From Gordonia pseudamarae (GTDB lineage Bacteria > Actinomycetota > Actinomycetes > Mycobacteriales > Mycobacteriaceae): 64,000 bases of DNA. Numbering within the stretch: position 1 is the first letter of the stretch; each line of letters opens with the position of its first letter. Where the stretch lies: NCBI RefSeq assembly GCF_025273675.1, contig NZ_CP045809.1, forward strand, positions 682,001-746,000, read 5' to 3'. This document shows, piece by piece, positions 33,051-40,551 of the stretch. The position numbers were made by a program, and so were the translations under genes. The notes below the pieces were generated by a model. That model saw only the letters and a program-made list of their open reading frames with translations, searched no databases and was not told where the DNA came from.

Positions 33051-34384
33051 CGACGATGACGCTCGGCGGAGCGATCAACAGCGGTCTGGCCGCCGCGATG
33101 GCGGCCGATGACCGGGTGATGGTGGTGGGTGAGGATGTGGGCGTGCTCGGCGGCGTCTTCCGGGTCACCGACGGACGGACGGATACCGCGCGTGCGTGCC
33201 GCGACGGTACCGACTGCACGCTGATCACCTATGGTGCGTCGGTCGCGCCCGCCATGGCGGCGGCCCAGGCAGCGGAGGAAGACGGGTACGTCGAACTGCC
33301 CTCACCGGTTGCCGGGGTCGTCGAGACATTACATGCCGCCGAGGGTGACATCGTTGATGTGGGGACGGTGATCGTCAGCATCCGCGTCGGCGGGCCCGCG
33401 GCGGCCCGGTCCGGCCCACCGGCCACCGTGGCGGAAGGATCCGGTGCGACAACGGTGACGAGTGCTGGGGCTGCTGCGGAGGGGGCGCCGGCCGCGGCTC
33501 CGGAACCGGCGGTATCGGAACCGGCAGAACCCGAACCGGCAGAACCCGGACCGAAGGTGCAGACTCTGGTGGGCACCGGTCCCAGCGCGCCGGTCGAACG
33601 CACCCGGCACCTGCGGCCGCGCAGCGAACTACCCGCGCATCCGTCGAGGAATGCCGGGGCGGCACGCGATCAGGTGCCGTTGGTCGCGGACACCCGGGTG
33701 CCTATCCGTGGGGTGCGGCGGACAACCGCGCAGGCGATGACTCAATCGGCGTTCACCGCGCCGCATGTCACCGAGTGGCTCGCCGTCGACGTCACCGCGA
33801 CCACCGAGCTCGTCGCGTCGCTGCGGGCGGATCCGAGGTGGGCGGGTATCCGGATCAACCCGATGCTGTTCGTGGCCAAGGCTCTGGTCACGGCGCTGGA
33901 ACGGTTCCCCGACGCCAATTCGCGTTGGGACGAGCGGGCCGGGGAGATTGTCCGGTTCGGGTCGGTCAACCTCGGGATCGCCGTCGCATCTGCCCGTGGT
34001 CTGGTGGTACCCAACATTAAGGGTGCCGACTCGATGGGTCTGCGTGATCTCGCCGATGCCGTCGACCGGCTGGTGGCGACGGCGCGCGACGGAGTGCTGC
34101 GTCCGGCGGACATGAGTGGGGGGACCGCCACGGTCACGAACATCGGGGCGCTCGGTGTGGACGCGGGTACGCCGATCCTCAACCCCGGAGAGGCGGTCAT
34201 CCTCGCCTTCGGCGCGATCCGGCCCACGCCGTGGGTCGTCGACGGCCGTGTCGAGGTCCGTCGGGTCGCTCAGTTGGCGCTGTCGTTCGATCACCGTCTG
34301 GTCGACGGCGAGCTCGGTTCGGCGGTGCTGACCGAGGTGGCCCGGGTGCTGCGTGATCCGGTGGGCGCCCTGATCGATCGGTGA
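33047..34384 (+). CDS. In-frame E1-beta/E2 fusion left by deletion in a 2-oxoacid dehydrogenase locus
   Basis: 445 residues. Residues 1-43 match the start of an E1-beta subunit (INSGLAAAMAADDRVMVVGED). About 52-80 match a later part of E1-beta (RDGTDCTLITYGASVAPAM). Then 81-114 are only the second half of a lipoyl domain (YVELPSPVAGVVETLHAAEG), so most of E1-beta and the lipoyl-lysine half are gone. A Pro/Glu/Ala linker (115-170) leads to a complete E2 acyltransferase domain with SFDHRLVDG (413-421). I see no E3-binding domain. The start overlaps the E1-alpha stop (ATGA). The frame is open throughout, but it cannot work as a normal dehydrogenase; it is probably a remnant. Confidence 0.85.
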   Translation: MTTMTLGGAINSGLAAAMAADDRVMVVGEDVGVLGGVFRVTDGRTDTARACRDGTDCTLITYGASVAPAMAAAQAAEEDGYVELPSPVAGVVETLHAAEGDIVDVGTVIVSIRVGGPAAARSGPPATVAEGSGATTVTSAGAAAEGAPAAAPEPAVSEPAEPEPAEPGPKVQTLVGTGPSAPVERTRHLRPRSELPAHPSRNAGAARDQVPLVADTRVPIRGVRRTTAQAMTQSAFTAPHVTEWLAVDVTATTELVASLRADPRWAGIRINPMLFVAKALVTALERFPDANSRWDERAGEIVRFGSVNLGIAVASARGLVVPNIKGADSMGLRDLADAVDRLVATARDGVLRPADMSGGTATVTNIGALGVDAGTPILNPGEAVILAFGAIRPTPWVVDGRVEVRRVAQLALSFDHRLVDGELGSAVLTEVARVLRDPVGALIDR

Positions 34385-34434
34385 GCGGTCAGCGGATCGG
34401 TGACCCGGGAGCAGTCGCCGGGCGGCATTGACGC

Positions 34435-34464
34435 CACAGGCGATAGTGCCTACTATCGCCTGTG
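34435..34464. promoter_or_regulatory. 30-bp palindromic operator before the transporter operon (GATAGT-N4-ACTATC)
   Basis: Perfect 13-bp arms (34435-34447 and 34452-34464) around GCCT; core GATAGT-GCCT-ACTATC at 34442-34457. The same core occurs at 59525-59540 and 62809-62824. The last site precedes a TetR gene, so autoregulation plus control of the transporter is likely. Confidence 0.75.
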
Positions 34465-34476
34465 ACTGCATTCACA
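34461..34476. promoter_or_regulatory. CRP-type site TGTGA-N6-TCACA before the transporter
   Basis: TGTGACTGCATTCACA matches the CRP/GlxR half-site pair TGTGA...TCACA exactly. It overlaps the end of the 34435-34464 palindrome. An almost identical site is at 59543-59558. Confidence 0.6.
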
Positions 34477-34514
34477 TGCCCCGGCCGGGTCGGAGCAACT
34501 CACAGCCATATCGT

Positions 34515-34544
34515 GGCCGTGCGAGCACAGTCTCTCGCACGGCC
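34515..34544 (+). promoter_or_regulatory. Leader hairpin of the transporter operon
   Basis: Perfect 11-bp stem (34515-34525 and 34534-34544) with an 8-nt loop, followed by a CCCCCTTT run, between the operators and the GTG start at 34668. It could be an attenuator or an mRNA-stabilising hairpin. Confidence 0.35.
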
Positions 34545-34667
34545 GTCATCCCCCTTTCGGTGGTTCGTCGGGGGTACTCGTATTGGAGGCGCCATGTTCG
34601 TCGGCCCCGCGGGATCGTCGCGATCCTCGTCGTCACTGTCCACCATCTCGCGACCGGGAGTCGGCCG

Positions 34668-37628
34668 GTGACCGAGCATCTTCAGTTCCTGCTGCTCGGG
34701 CTCGGGTCGGGTGGCGTGTTCGCCGCCTTGGCTCTGGCGCTGGTGGTGATCTACCGCAGCTCCGGGGTGATGAACTTCGCCACCGGATCGCTGGCGTTGT
34801 TCGGCGCCTATACCTACGCCTACCTGCGTCAAGGTGAACTGCTGATCGTTGTTCCCGGCTTTCCGGAGAGCATCGACGTGGGCGGTGATCCGGGATTCTT
34901 CGCTGCCGCGATCATCTCGATGGCGCTGTGTGCTGCGCTCGGGCTGGTGCTGTACCTGCTGGTCTTCCGGCCGCTCCGCAAGGCGCCGCCGGTGGCCCGG
35001 ACCGTGGCGTCGATCGGTGTGATGATCATCTTCGCCGCCCTCACCACCGCCCAGCTCGGTACCCAGGGGCCGGCGGTGGACGCGATCTTCCCTGTCGACA
35101 TCCTTGAGTTCGGCGACATCAGAGTGCCTCAGGACCGCATCCTGTTCGCGGCGACGATAGTGGCGCTCGCGTTGGTGTTGGCCGCCGCGTACCGGTTCAC
35201 CCGGTTCGGGCTGGCCACCCGCGCGGCGTCGGAGAGCGAGGAGGGAGCCTACGTCAGCGGACTGTCCCCGGACAGGATCGCCGCCGCCAACTGGATGATC
35301 GGCGCCGCCGTCGCGGGCCTGGCCGGCATCCTGATCTCGCCGATCGTGCCGCTCACGCCCAACGCCTACACGCTGTTCATCGTGCCCGCGCTGGCCGCGG
35401 CGATCATCGGCCGGTTCTCCTCGATCCTGGCGGCGGTCGCCGCGGGTCTGGTGATCGGGATGTTGCAGTCGGAGGCCACCTACCTGCCGCGCGTGTACGA
35501 CTGGCTGCCCTCGACCGGGCTGGTCGAGCTGGTGCCGCTGATCGTGGTGCTGGTGGTGCTGGTGTTGTGGGCCAAACCGCTGCATTCGCGGGGTGCGGTG
35601 ATCGTCTCCGAACTAGGCAATGCCCCCTATCCGCGGCACCTGAAGCTCTGGGTGCCCGTGGTCGCGGTCGCCGGTGTGGTGGCTTTGCTTGTCGCGGCCG
35701 GTGATTGGCGCTCTGCGGTGATCACCACGATCATCATGACGGTGATCGGTCTGTCGCAGGTGGTGGTCACCGGCTACGCGGGCCAGGTGTCGCTGGCACA
35801 GCTCTCCATCGCCGGTGTCGCGGCGTTCCTGGTGGGTCCGATCACCACGAGCTGGAACGTCCCGTTCCCGATCGCGCCGCTGCTCGCGGCTGCCTTGGCC
35901 GCGGTGATCGGTCTGGTGATCGGCCTGCCCGCCTTGCGGATCCGCGGTCTCACGGTCGCGGTCGTGACGCTGACGATGGCGTACACCCTGGAGGCGTTCT
36001 GGTTCCGCAACACCGACTTCGTCGACTCGTCCGGCGTCGATGTACCGGCCCCGTCGATCTTCGGCCTGGACCTGGGCATCGGCACCGGCGGCGCCTATCC
36101 GCGGGCCGCGTTCGGGCTGTTCTGCCTGGTCGTGGCGGTGGCCGTGGCGGTCGGTGTGGTGTACCTGCGGCGCAGCCGACTCGGTACGCGGATGCTGGCG
36201 GTGCGTGCCAACGAACGCTCGGCCGCGGCCTCGGGCGTGAACGTGACGGCCACCAAACTCGCGGCGTTCGGGATTGGTGCGTTCATCGCCGGTCTCGGCG
36301 GCACCCTACTGGCCTACCAGCAGACCAATGTCTCATTCCAGCCGTTCGCGGTGTTGCTCGGCGTGTTGCTGTTCGCCACTGTCTACCTGGCCGGCGTCAC
36401 CTCGGTGACCGGCGGTGTGATCGGTGGAATCCTGGCTGCCGGAGGTGTTTTCGTCTACGGCCTCGATGCTGTCGGCGGTGGCGACCTCTACCAGGTGCTT
36501 ATCGGTCTCGCGCTGATCATCGTGGTGCTGTTCAACCCCGAAGGGCTGGCCGGTCCGGTGCTCGCGCTGGGTCGCAGACTCGATCTTGGCAAGCCCGTCG
36601 CCGAACTGATCGCCGATTACCCAGAGGTTGAGACGGACGCGGCAAAGGACGGTGCGCTCGAGGGAGTTGTCGGCCACCCGAGCGTCGAGGTCGACGCATC
36701 GACGGAGGGTAAGCCCGGATCGGCTGCCGATGCCGAAGCGGCGACGTGGGGCCAGGAGCCGACTGTCGGTATTTCCGGAGAGAGCTGTTCCCCCGCAATG
36801 TCGTTGACCGATGTTACCGTCCGCTACGGCGGCGTCGTCGCCGTCGACGGCGTTGGATTCGACCTGCCCCGTGGTGCGATCGTCGGCCTCATCGGCCCCA
36901 ACGGCGCGGGGAAAACCACCCTGATGGACGCGATCAGCGGCTTCGCGCCCTGTACCGGCACCGTGGGTCTGGGCGAGACCGCCCTGACCGGCCGCAAGAC
37001 GTACCGGCGTATCCGGGCGGGTCTGGGCCGGACGTTCCAGGCGATCGAACTGTACGAGGATCTCAGTGTCGCCGAGAACGTTTCGGTGGGCTTGTCGGCC
37101 CGGGCCGGTGGCCACCACGCCGGGGATGCGGAACTCGACGAGATCTTCGCGAAACTCGGGCTCGACGACGTGAAGTACACTGCGGCGTCTGAACTTTCGC
37201 AGGGACAGCGGCAGCTGGTATCCATCGCACGTGCCCTCGCGGGAAAACCTGAGGTGCTACTACTCGACGAACCTGCCGGTGGCCTGGACACCGGAGAAAG
37301 CCTGTGGCTCGGCGAACGTCTCAGAGCGCTCCGGGACACCGGCGTCACCATCTTGCTGGTGGAGCACGACATGGGGCTGGTGATGAGCATCTGCGACCAG
37401 ATCCACGTTCTGGACTTCGGTAAACTCCTCGCCAGCGGTACCCCTGCGGACATCCTCGGCAACAGCGCCGTGATGGAGGCCTACCTCGGGTCCTCGCATT
37501 CCGGCGCGACGCAACAGTCACCCGTCGACGACCGGGACGAGCGCAGCAAAGGGGAATCTGATGCATCCGGTGCGGCCGAGGTCGACACCCCTGACAATGG
37601 CGTCACTGGTGGAAGGGTTCTGATATGA
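34668..37628 (+). CDS. Fused Liv-type ABC transporter: LivH + LivM permeases + LivG ATPase
   Basis: 986 residues. About 1-300 are a LivH-type permease (LALALVVIYRSSGVMNFATG). About 320-640 are a LivM-type permease (GLSQVVVTGYAGQVSLAQLS, GLPALRIRGLTVAVVTLT, GTRMLAVRANERSAAASGV). After an acidic linker, about 705-960 are an ATPase with Walker A GPNGAGKTT, the FQAIELYEDLSVAENV segment, signature LSQGQRQLVSIARAL and Walker B VLLLDEPAGGLD. GTG at 34668 follows GGGAG; the frame upstream to 34428 runs through the operator and is noncoding. It overlaps livF by four bases. It probably serves one or more of the binding proteins in this window. Confidence 0.92.
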   Translation: MTEHLQFLLLGLGSGGVFAALALALVVIYRSSGVMNFATGSLALFGAYTYAYLRQGELLIVVPGFPESIDVGGDPGFFAAAIISMALCAALGLVLYLLVFRPLRKAPPVARTVASIGVMIIFAALTTAQLGTQGPAVDAIFPVDILEFGDIRVPQDRILFAATIVALALVLAAAYRFTRFGLATRAASESEEGAYVSGLSPDRIAAANWMIGAAVAGLAGILISPIVPLTPNAYTLFIVPALAAAIIGRFSSILAAVAAGLVIGMLQSEATYLPRVYDWLPSTGLVELVPLIVVLVVLVLWAKPLHSRGAVIVSELGNAPYPRHLKLWVPVVAVAGVVALLVAAGDWRSAVITTIIMTVIGLSQVVVTGYAGQVSLAQLSIAGVAAFLVGPITTSWNVPFPIAPLLAAALAAVIGLVIGLPALRIRGLTVAVVTLTMAYTLEAFWFRNTDFVDSSGVDVPAPSIFGLDLGIGTGGAYPRAAFGLFCLVVAVAVAVGVVYLRRSRLGTRMLAVRANERSAAASGVNVTATKLAAFGIGAFIAGLGGTLLAYQQTNVSFQPFAVLLGVLLFATVYLAGVTSVTGGVIGGILAAGGVFVYGLDAVGGGDLYQVLIGLALIIVVLFNPEGLAGPVLALGRRLDLGKPVAELIADYPEVETDAAKDGALEGVVGHPSVEVDASTEGKPGSAADAEAATWGQEPTVGISGESCSPAMSLTDVTVRYGGVVAVDGVGFDLPRGAIVGLIGPNGAGKTTLMDAISGFAPCTGTVGLGETALTGRKTYRRIRAGLGRTFQAIELYEDLSVAENVSVGLSARAGGHHAGDAELDEIFAKLGLDDVKYTAASELSQGQRQLVSIARALAGKPEVLLLDEPAGGLDTGESLWLGERLRALRDTGVTILLVEHDMGLVMSICDQIHVLDFGKLLASGTPADILGNSAVMEAYLGSSHSGATQQSPVDDRDERSKGESDASGAAEVDTPDNGVTGGRVLI

Positions 37629-38341
37629 GTTTGCAGGTCAATCAACTTGTCGCCGGCCACGGCAAGGTTCCGGTCGTCCGTGGTCTCGACCTGGACGTCG
37701 AGAGCGGAAAAGTGCTCGCGCTGCTCGGCCCCAACGGAGCGGGCAAGAGCACGGTCATGCTGACGCTGGCCGGTCTGCTGCCCCGGCTCGGTGGGTCGGT
37801 GTCGGTGAACGGGCAGGAGCTGCCCAACGGCAACCCCGGCAAAGCCAACTCGGCGGGACTGGTTCTGGTGCCCGACAACCGGGCCTTGTTCGGCGGCCTG
37901 ACGGTGGCCGAAACACTGACCCTGTCCCAGCGCAAGGGCGGCGTCACCGCCGACGAGATCCCCGACCTGTTCCCGGCGCTGACCAAACGCTGGAAAGTCA
38001 AGGCGGGAGCCCTCTCCGGCGGTGAGCAGCAGATGCTCGCGGTGGCCCGCGCTCTCGTGCAGAAGCCGGTCGTGCTGCTGATCGACGAGATGAGCATGGG
38101 CCTGGCGCCGGTGATCGTCGAAGATCTGCTGCCCATCGTGCGCAACATCGCGGACTCGACCGGCACCGCGGTCATCCTCGTCGAACAGCACGTGGCGCTG
38201 GCGCTGGAGGTGGCCGATGAGGCGGTGGTCCTGGTGCACGGCGAGGTGACCCTGCGCGGGGAGGCCGAGACACTGACCGCCGACTCGGAAGAGTTGCGGC
38301 AGGCCTACTTCGGCAGCTCGAACCAGGCCGTGATGGCCTGA
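37625..38341 (+). CDS. livF: LivF-type ABC transporter ATPase
   Basis: 238 residues with Walker A GPNGAGKST, signature ALSGGEQQMLAVARAL, Walker B VLLIDEMSMGLAP and the switch histidine in LVEQHVALAL. EMSMGLAP is typical of LivF rather than LivG. It would form the ATPase pair with the LivG domain of the preceding fusion and power import. The ATG overlaps the preceding stop (ATGA), and a strong hairpin follows the gene. Confidence 0.92.
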   Translation: MSLQVNQLVAGHGKVPVVRGLDLDVESGKVLALLGPNGAGKSTVMLTLAGLLPRLGGSVSVNGQELPNGNPGKANSAGLVLVPDNRALFGGLTVAETLTLSQRKGGVTADEIPDLFPALTKRWKVKAGALSGGEQQMLAVARALVQKPVVLLIDEMSMGLAPVIVEDLLPIVRNIADSTGTAVILVEQHVALALEVADEAVVLVHGEVTLRGEAETLTADSEELRQAYFGSSNQAVMA

Positions 38342-38380
38342 CTCGGTGGCGTATCCGCGACGGAGCGCCGCGAACTCGGA

Positions 38381-38413
38381 CGGGCCCCGGCACCGATTAG
38401 GTGCCGGGGCCCG
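38381..38413. terminator. Bidirectional hairpin terminator between livF and the ThDP gene
   Basis: Perfect 14-bp GC-rich stem (38381-38394 and 38400-38413) with a 5-nt loop, located between convergent stop codons at 38341 and 38432. Confidence 0.8.
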
Positions 38414-38431
38414 ATTCGGTTCGTGCGGCTG

Positions 38432-40150
38432 CTACTTCCGCTTCGGAATGTTCGTGTAGTAAGGCACGACCGTCGTGTCGGGATCGTCGGTCCAGTCCAG
38501 TACCTGCGCGGCAAACGAGTCGACGACGTTGGCGACATTGACGTTGATCACCGACGGGCCGTTGAACCGCAGGGCGCGTTCGAGAGCACCGGCTAGTTCA
38601 TCGAGTGTTTTCACCCGCTCGCCGTGGGCGCCGAATCCTGTTGCAACCTGGTCGTAGTCGGTGTCGAGCAGGCGGCTGGCGATGACGCCCTCCTCACCGT
38701 AGTAGAGCTGTTGGCCCCAGATCGACGATCCCCACACCGCGTTGTTGAACACGATGGTGATGATCGGAAGCTTGTGCCGGACCATCGTATCCACTTCGGC
38801 GGAATGGAATCCGAAGCTACCATCGCCGGTCAGCAGGATCGGCCGGCTGTCGGGATCGGCGACGCGTCGGCCGATGGCCAGTCCGAAGCCGATTCCCATG
38901 TGCACGAGATACCCGCCGTAGCCGAGGCCGCTGGCGAGAGTCCCGTCGTGCATGACCTCATCGAGCCAGTGCGTCGTGTCGCTGCCGTCGGCAATCAGGT
39001 GCGATCGCTCGGGTAGGAGGCGCAGTAGTTCTCGCATCGCGTGGTACGGGTGGATTCGCCCGTCGAGGTCGACCGGGTTGTCCGCGTAGGGGCGTGGATA
39101 CCGGATGAGTTGCACAACACCCTCGGTCCACGCGGTCCGCGGCTCCCACGGCCGGCCATCGGCAAGGAATGCCGAGAGCGTTTCGTTGACGTCGGCGGTG
39201 ATACCCACTTCGGTGGGGAGGATGCGGCCGATCTCGCCGGAATCGGGGTCGACGTGGATCAGTTTGGCGGCGGCGGGGATGATGCGGCCCTTGCGGGCAT
39301 CGGTATACACCCCCGTACGCGCACCGATCAACAGCACCACATCAGGTGCGCCCAACTCGGTGTACGGGGCGATGCCCAGGGCCAGCGCGCCGAACCCGTA
39401 GCGAGGGTGATCGCTGGGCAGTACCCCGTGTGCTCCCATCTCGGAAAATACGGGTATCCCACTGGTTTCAGCAAATCGGGCAAGCTTCCCGTCGGTGTGC
39501 AGGGCGCCCTGACCCGCGATGATGGCAGGTCGCTCGGCGGCGTGAAGCAGGTCGAGCGCATCGTGCAACGCGGCCGGTGACGGTGCGGGTGGGTACGCCA
39601 GGCGGTTGCCGCCACCGGTGACGACGGTGTCCTCATCGATTGAGGTGAACAGGACGTCGATGGGGAAGTCGAGCAGTACCGGACCCCCGCCGTCGCTGAA
39701 CGCCTTGCGGATGGCGAGTCCGACCAGGCGGGGGATCTCCTCGACGGTGGTCACCTGGTGCGACCACTTGGTCATCGGTGCGGCGATGGCGGCCTGAGCG
39801 AGAATTCCTTGCGCCTCGTTCATCTCGGCGTCGCGTAACGGCGGTGAGCTGGTGAGGACCAGTAGCGGGATTCGGTCGGCGAAAGCTACTCCCACGCCGG
39901 CCAGGCTGTTGGTGAAGCCCGCTGACGCGGTCGCGAATGCGACGCCCAGTTCACCTGACGCCCGGGAGTATCCGTCGGCGGCGTTGACCGCGACGGCCTC
40001 GTGTCGCGTATCGATGACTGTGATGTCATTGCGGCGAAATCCCATGAGCAGTGAGTTCAGGTGTCCGCCGTGCAGGCCGAAGGCGTACTCGACGCCGAAC
40101 TGTCGCAGTGTGCGTGCGACCAGTTCGCCGCCGTCGATGCGGTTCCCCAT
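38432..40150 (-). CDS. ThDP-dependent enzyme of the acetolactate-synthase family
   Basis: 572 residues with the three ThDP-enzyme domains. The catalytic glutamate is in DTRHEAVAVNAADGYSRASG, the central FAD/CoA-like domain is at about 190-330, and the ThDP motif GDGSFGFHSAEVDTMVRHKL continues to ITIVFNN. The family includes acetolactate synthase, 2-hydroxyacyl-CoA lyase, oxalyl-CoA decarboxylase and benzaldehyde lyase; sequence alone does not separate these. Beside CoA-ester genes, an acyl-CoA lyase or decarboxylase is my preference over amino-acid synthesis. ATG at 40150 follows GAGGAA; the longer frame to 40363 is rejected. It is divergent from the ADP-forming synthetase. Confidence 0.88.
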   Translation of the reverse strand: MGNRIDGGELVARTLRQFGVEYAFGLHGGHLNSLLMGFRRNDITVIDTRHEAVAVNAADGYSRASGELGVAFATASAGFTNSLAGVGVAFADRIPLLVLTSSPPLRDAEMNEAQGILAQAAIAAPMTKWSHQVTTVEEIPRLVGLAIRKAFSDGGGPVLLDFPIDVLFTSIDEDTVVTGGGNRLAYPPAPSPAALHDALDLLHAAERPAIIAGQGALHTDGKLARFAETSGIPVFSEMGAHGVLPSDHPRYGFGALALGIAPYTELGAPDVVLLIGARTGVYTDARKGRIIPAAAKLIHVDPDSGEIGRILPTEVGITADVNETLSAFLADGRPWEPRTAWTEGVVQLIRYPRPYADNPVDLDGRIHPYHAMRELLRLLPERSHLIADGSDTTHWLDEVMHDGTLASGLGYGGYLVHMGIGFGLAIGRRVADPDSRPILLTGDGSFGFHSAEVDTMVRHKLPIITIVFNNAVWGSSIWGQQLYYGEEGVIASRLLDTDYDQVATGFGAHGERVKTLDELAGALERALRFNGPSVINVNVANVVDSFAAQVLDWTDDPDTTVVPYYTNIPKRK

Positions 40151-40279
40151 GGTGTTCCTCGATTCAGGGTTGATCTGCAACTGTGCAGAGAGCGGTGACG
40201 TGGGTGCGCTACCGCGAACTGGCCGTGATCCTGTGTGCGGAAAAGTCCGGTGCTTGTCCGATATGCGTGCCGCACGGAG

Positions 40280-40297
40280 TTCGACATCTGTATCGAA
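40280..40297. promoter_or_regulatory. Weak TCGA-type operator
   Basis: TTCGACATCTGTATCGAA: six of eight arm positions pair (TTCGA and the following A). Same spacing as the strong site 77 bp away. Confidence 0.35.
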
Positions 40298-40356
40298 CCA
40301 CAGTCGATGGCGCCGAGTCCGGGGGTTCTGCCGATCTTCAGGTTCCGGCGGCGGAC

Positions 40357-40372
40357 TCGACATCGATATCGA
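40357..40372. promoter_or_regulatory. TCGA-type operator TCGACATCGATATCGA
   Basis: Fits TCGAYAT-NN-ATRTCGA at every position; similar 16-mers are at 48441-48456, 55545-55560 and 55692-55707. It lies 195 bp before the ADP-forming synthetase start. Confidence 0.6.
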
Positions 40373-40551
40373 TTATAGCTACGCTGAGAGCCATATCACT
40401 ACCCCGCCCGACGGGAGATATTCAGGTTCGGCGACACCCCGCGCCGACTGCGCGGTGGTGCTCGCGTGCGCGGACATTCCCTGATCGGCGGCGGCGCTCT
40501 TGCCTCGCCGAATACACCGTACGCAGCAAGTGCTTTACGAGAGGACATGTA

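Larger units (their letters stand above)
40151..40551. other. Divergent promoter region, ThDP enzyme / acyl-CoA synthetase
   Basis: 401 bp with no convincing gene. It holds one good (40357-40372) and one weak (40280-40297) copy of the TCGA-type palindrome found in two other divergent promoters to the right. Nothing else stands out. Confidence 0.7.

Noticed and set aside
34428..34667. Upstream extension of the Liv fusion frame
   Set aside because: It would translate the operator and CRP-type site; a ribosome site and homology start at 34668.
40183..40551. Upstream extension of the ADP-forming synthetase frame
   Set aside because: It has no homology, covers the TCGA-type operators, and GAGAGGA supports the start at 40552.
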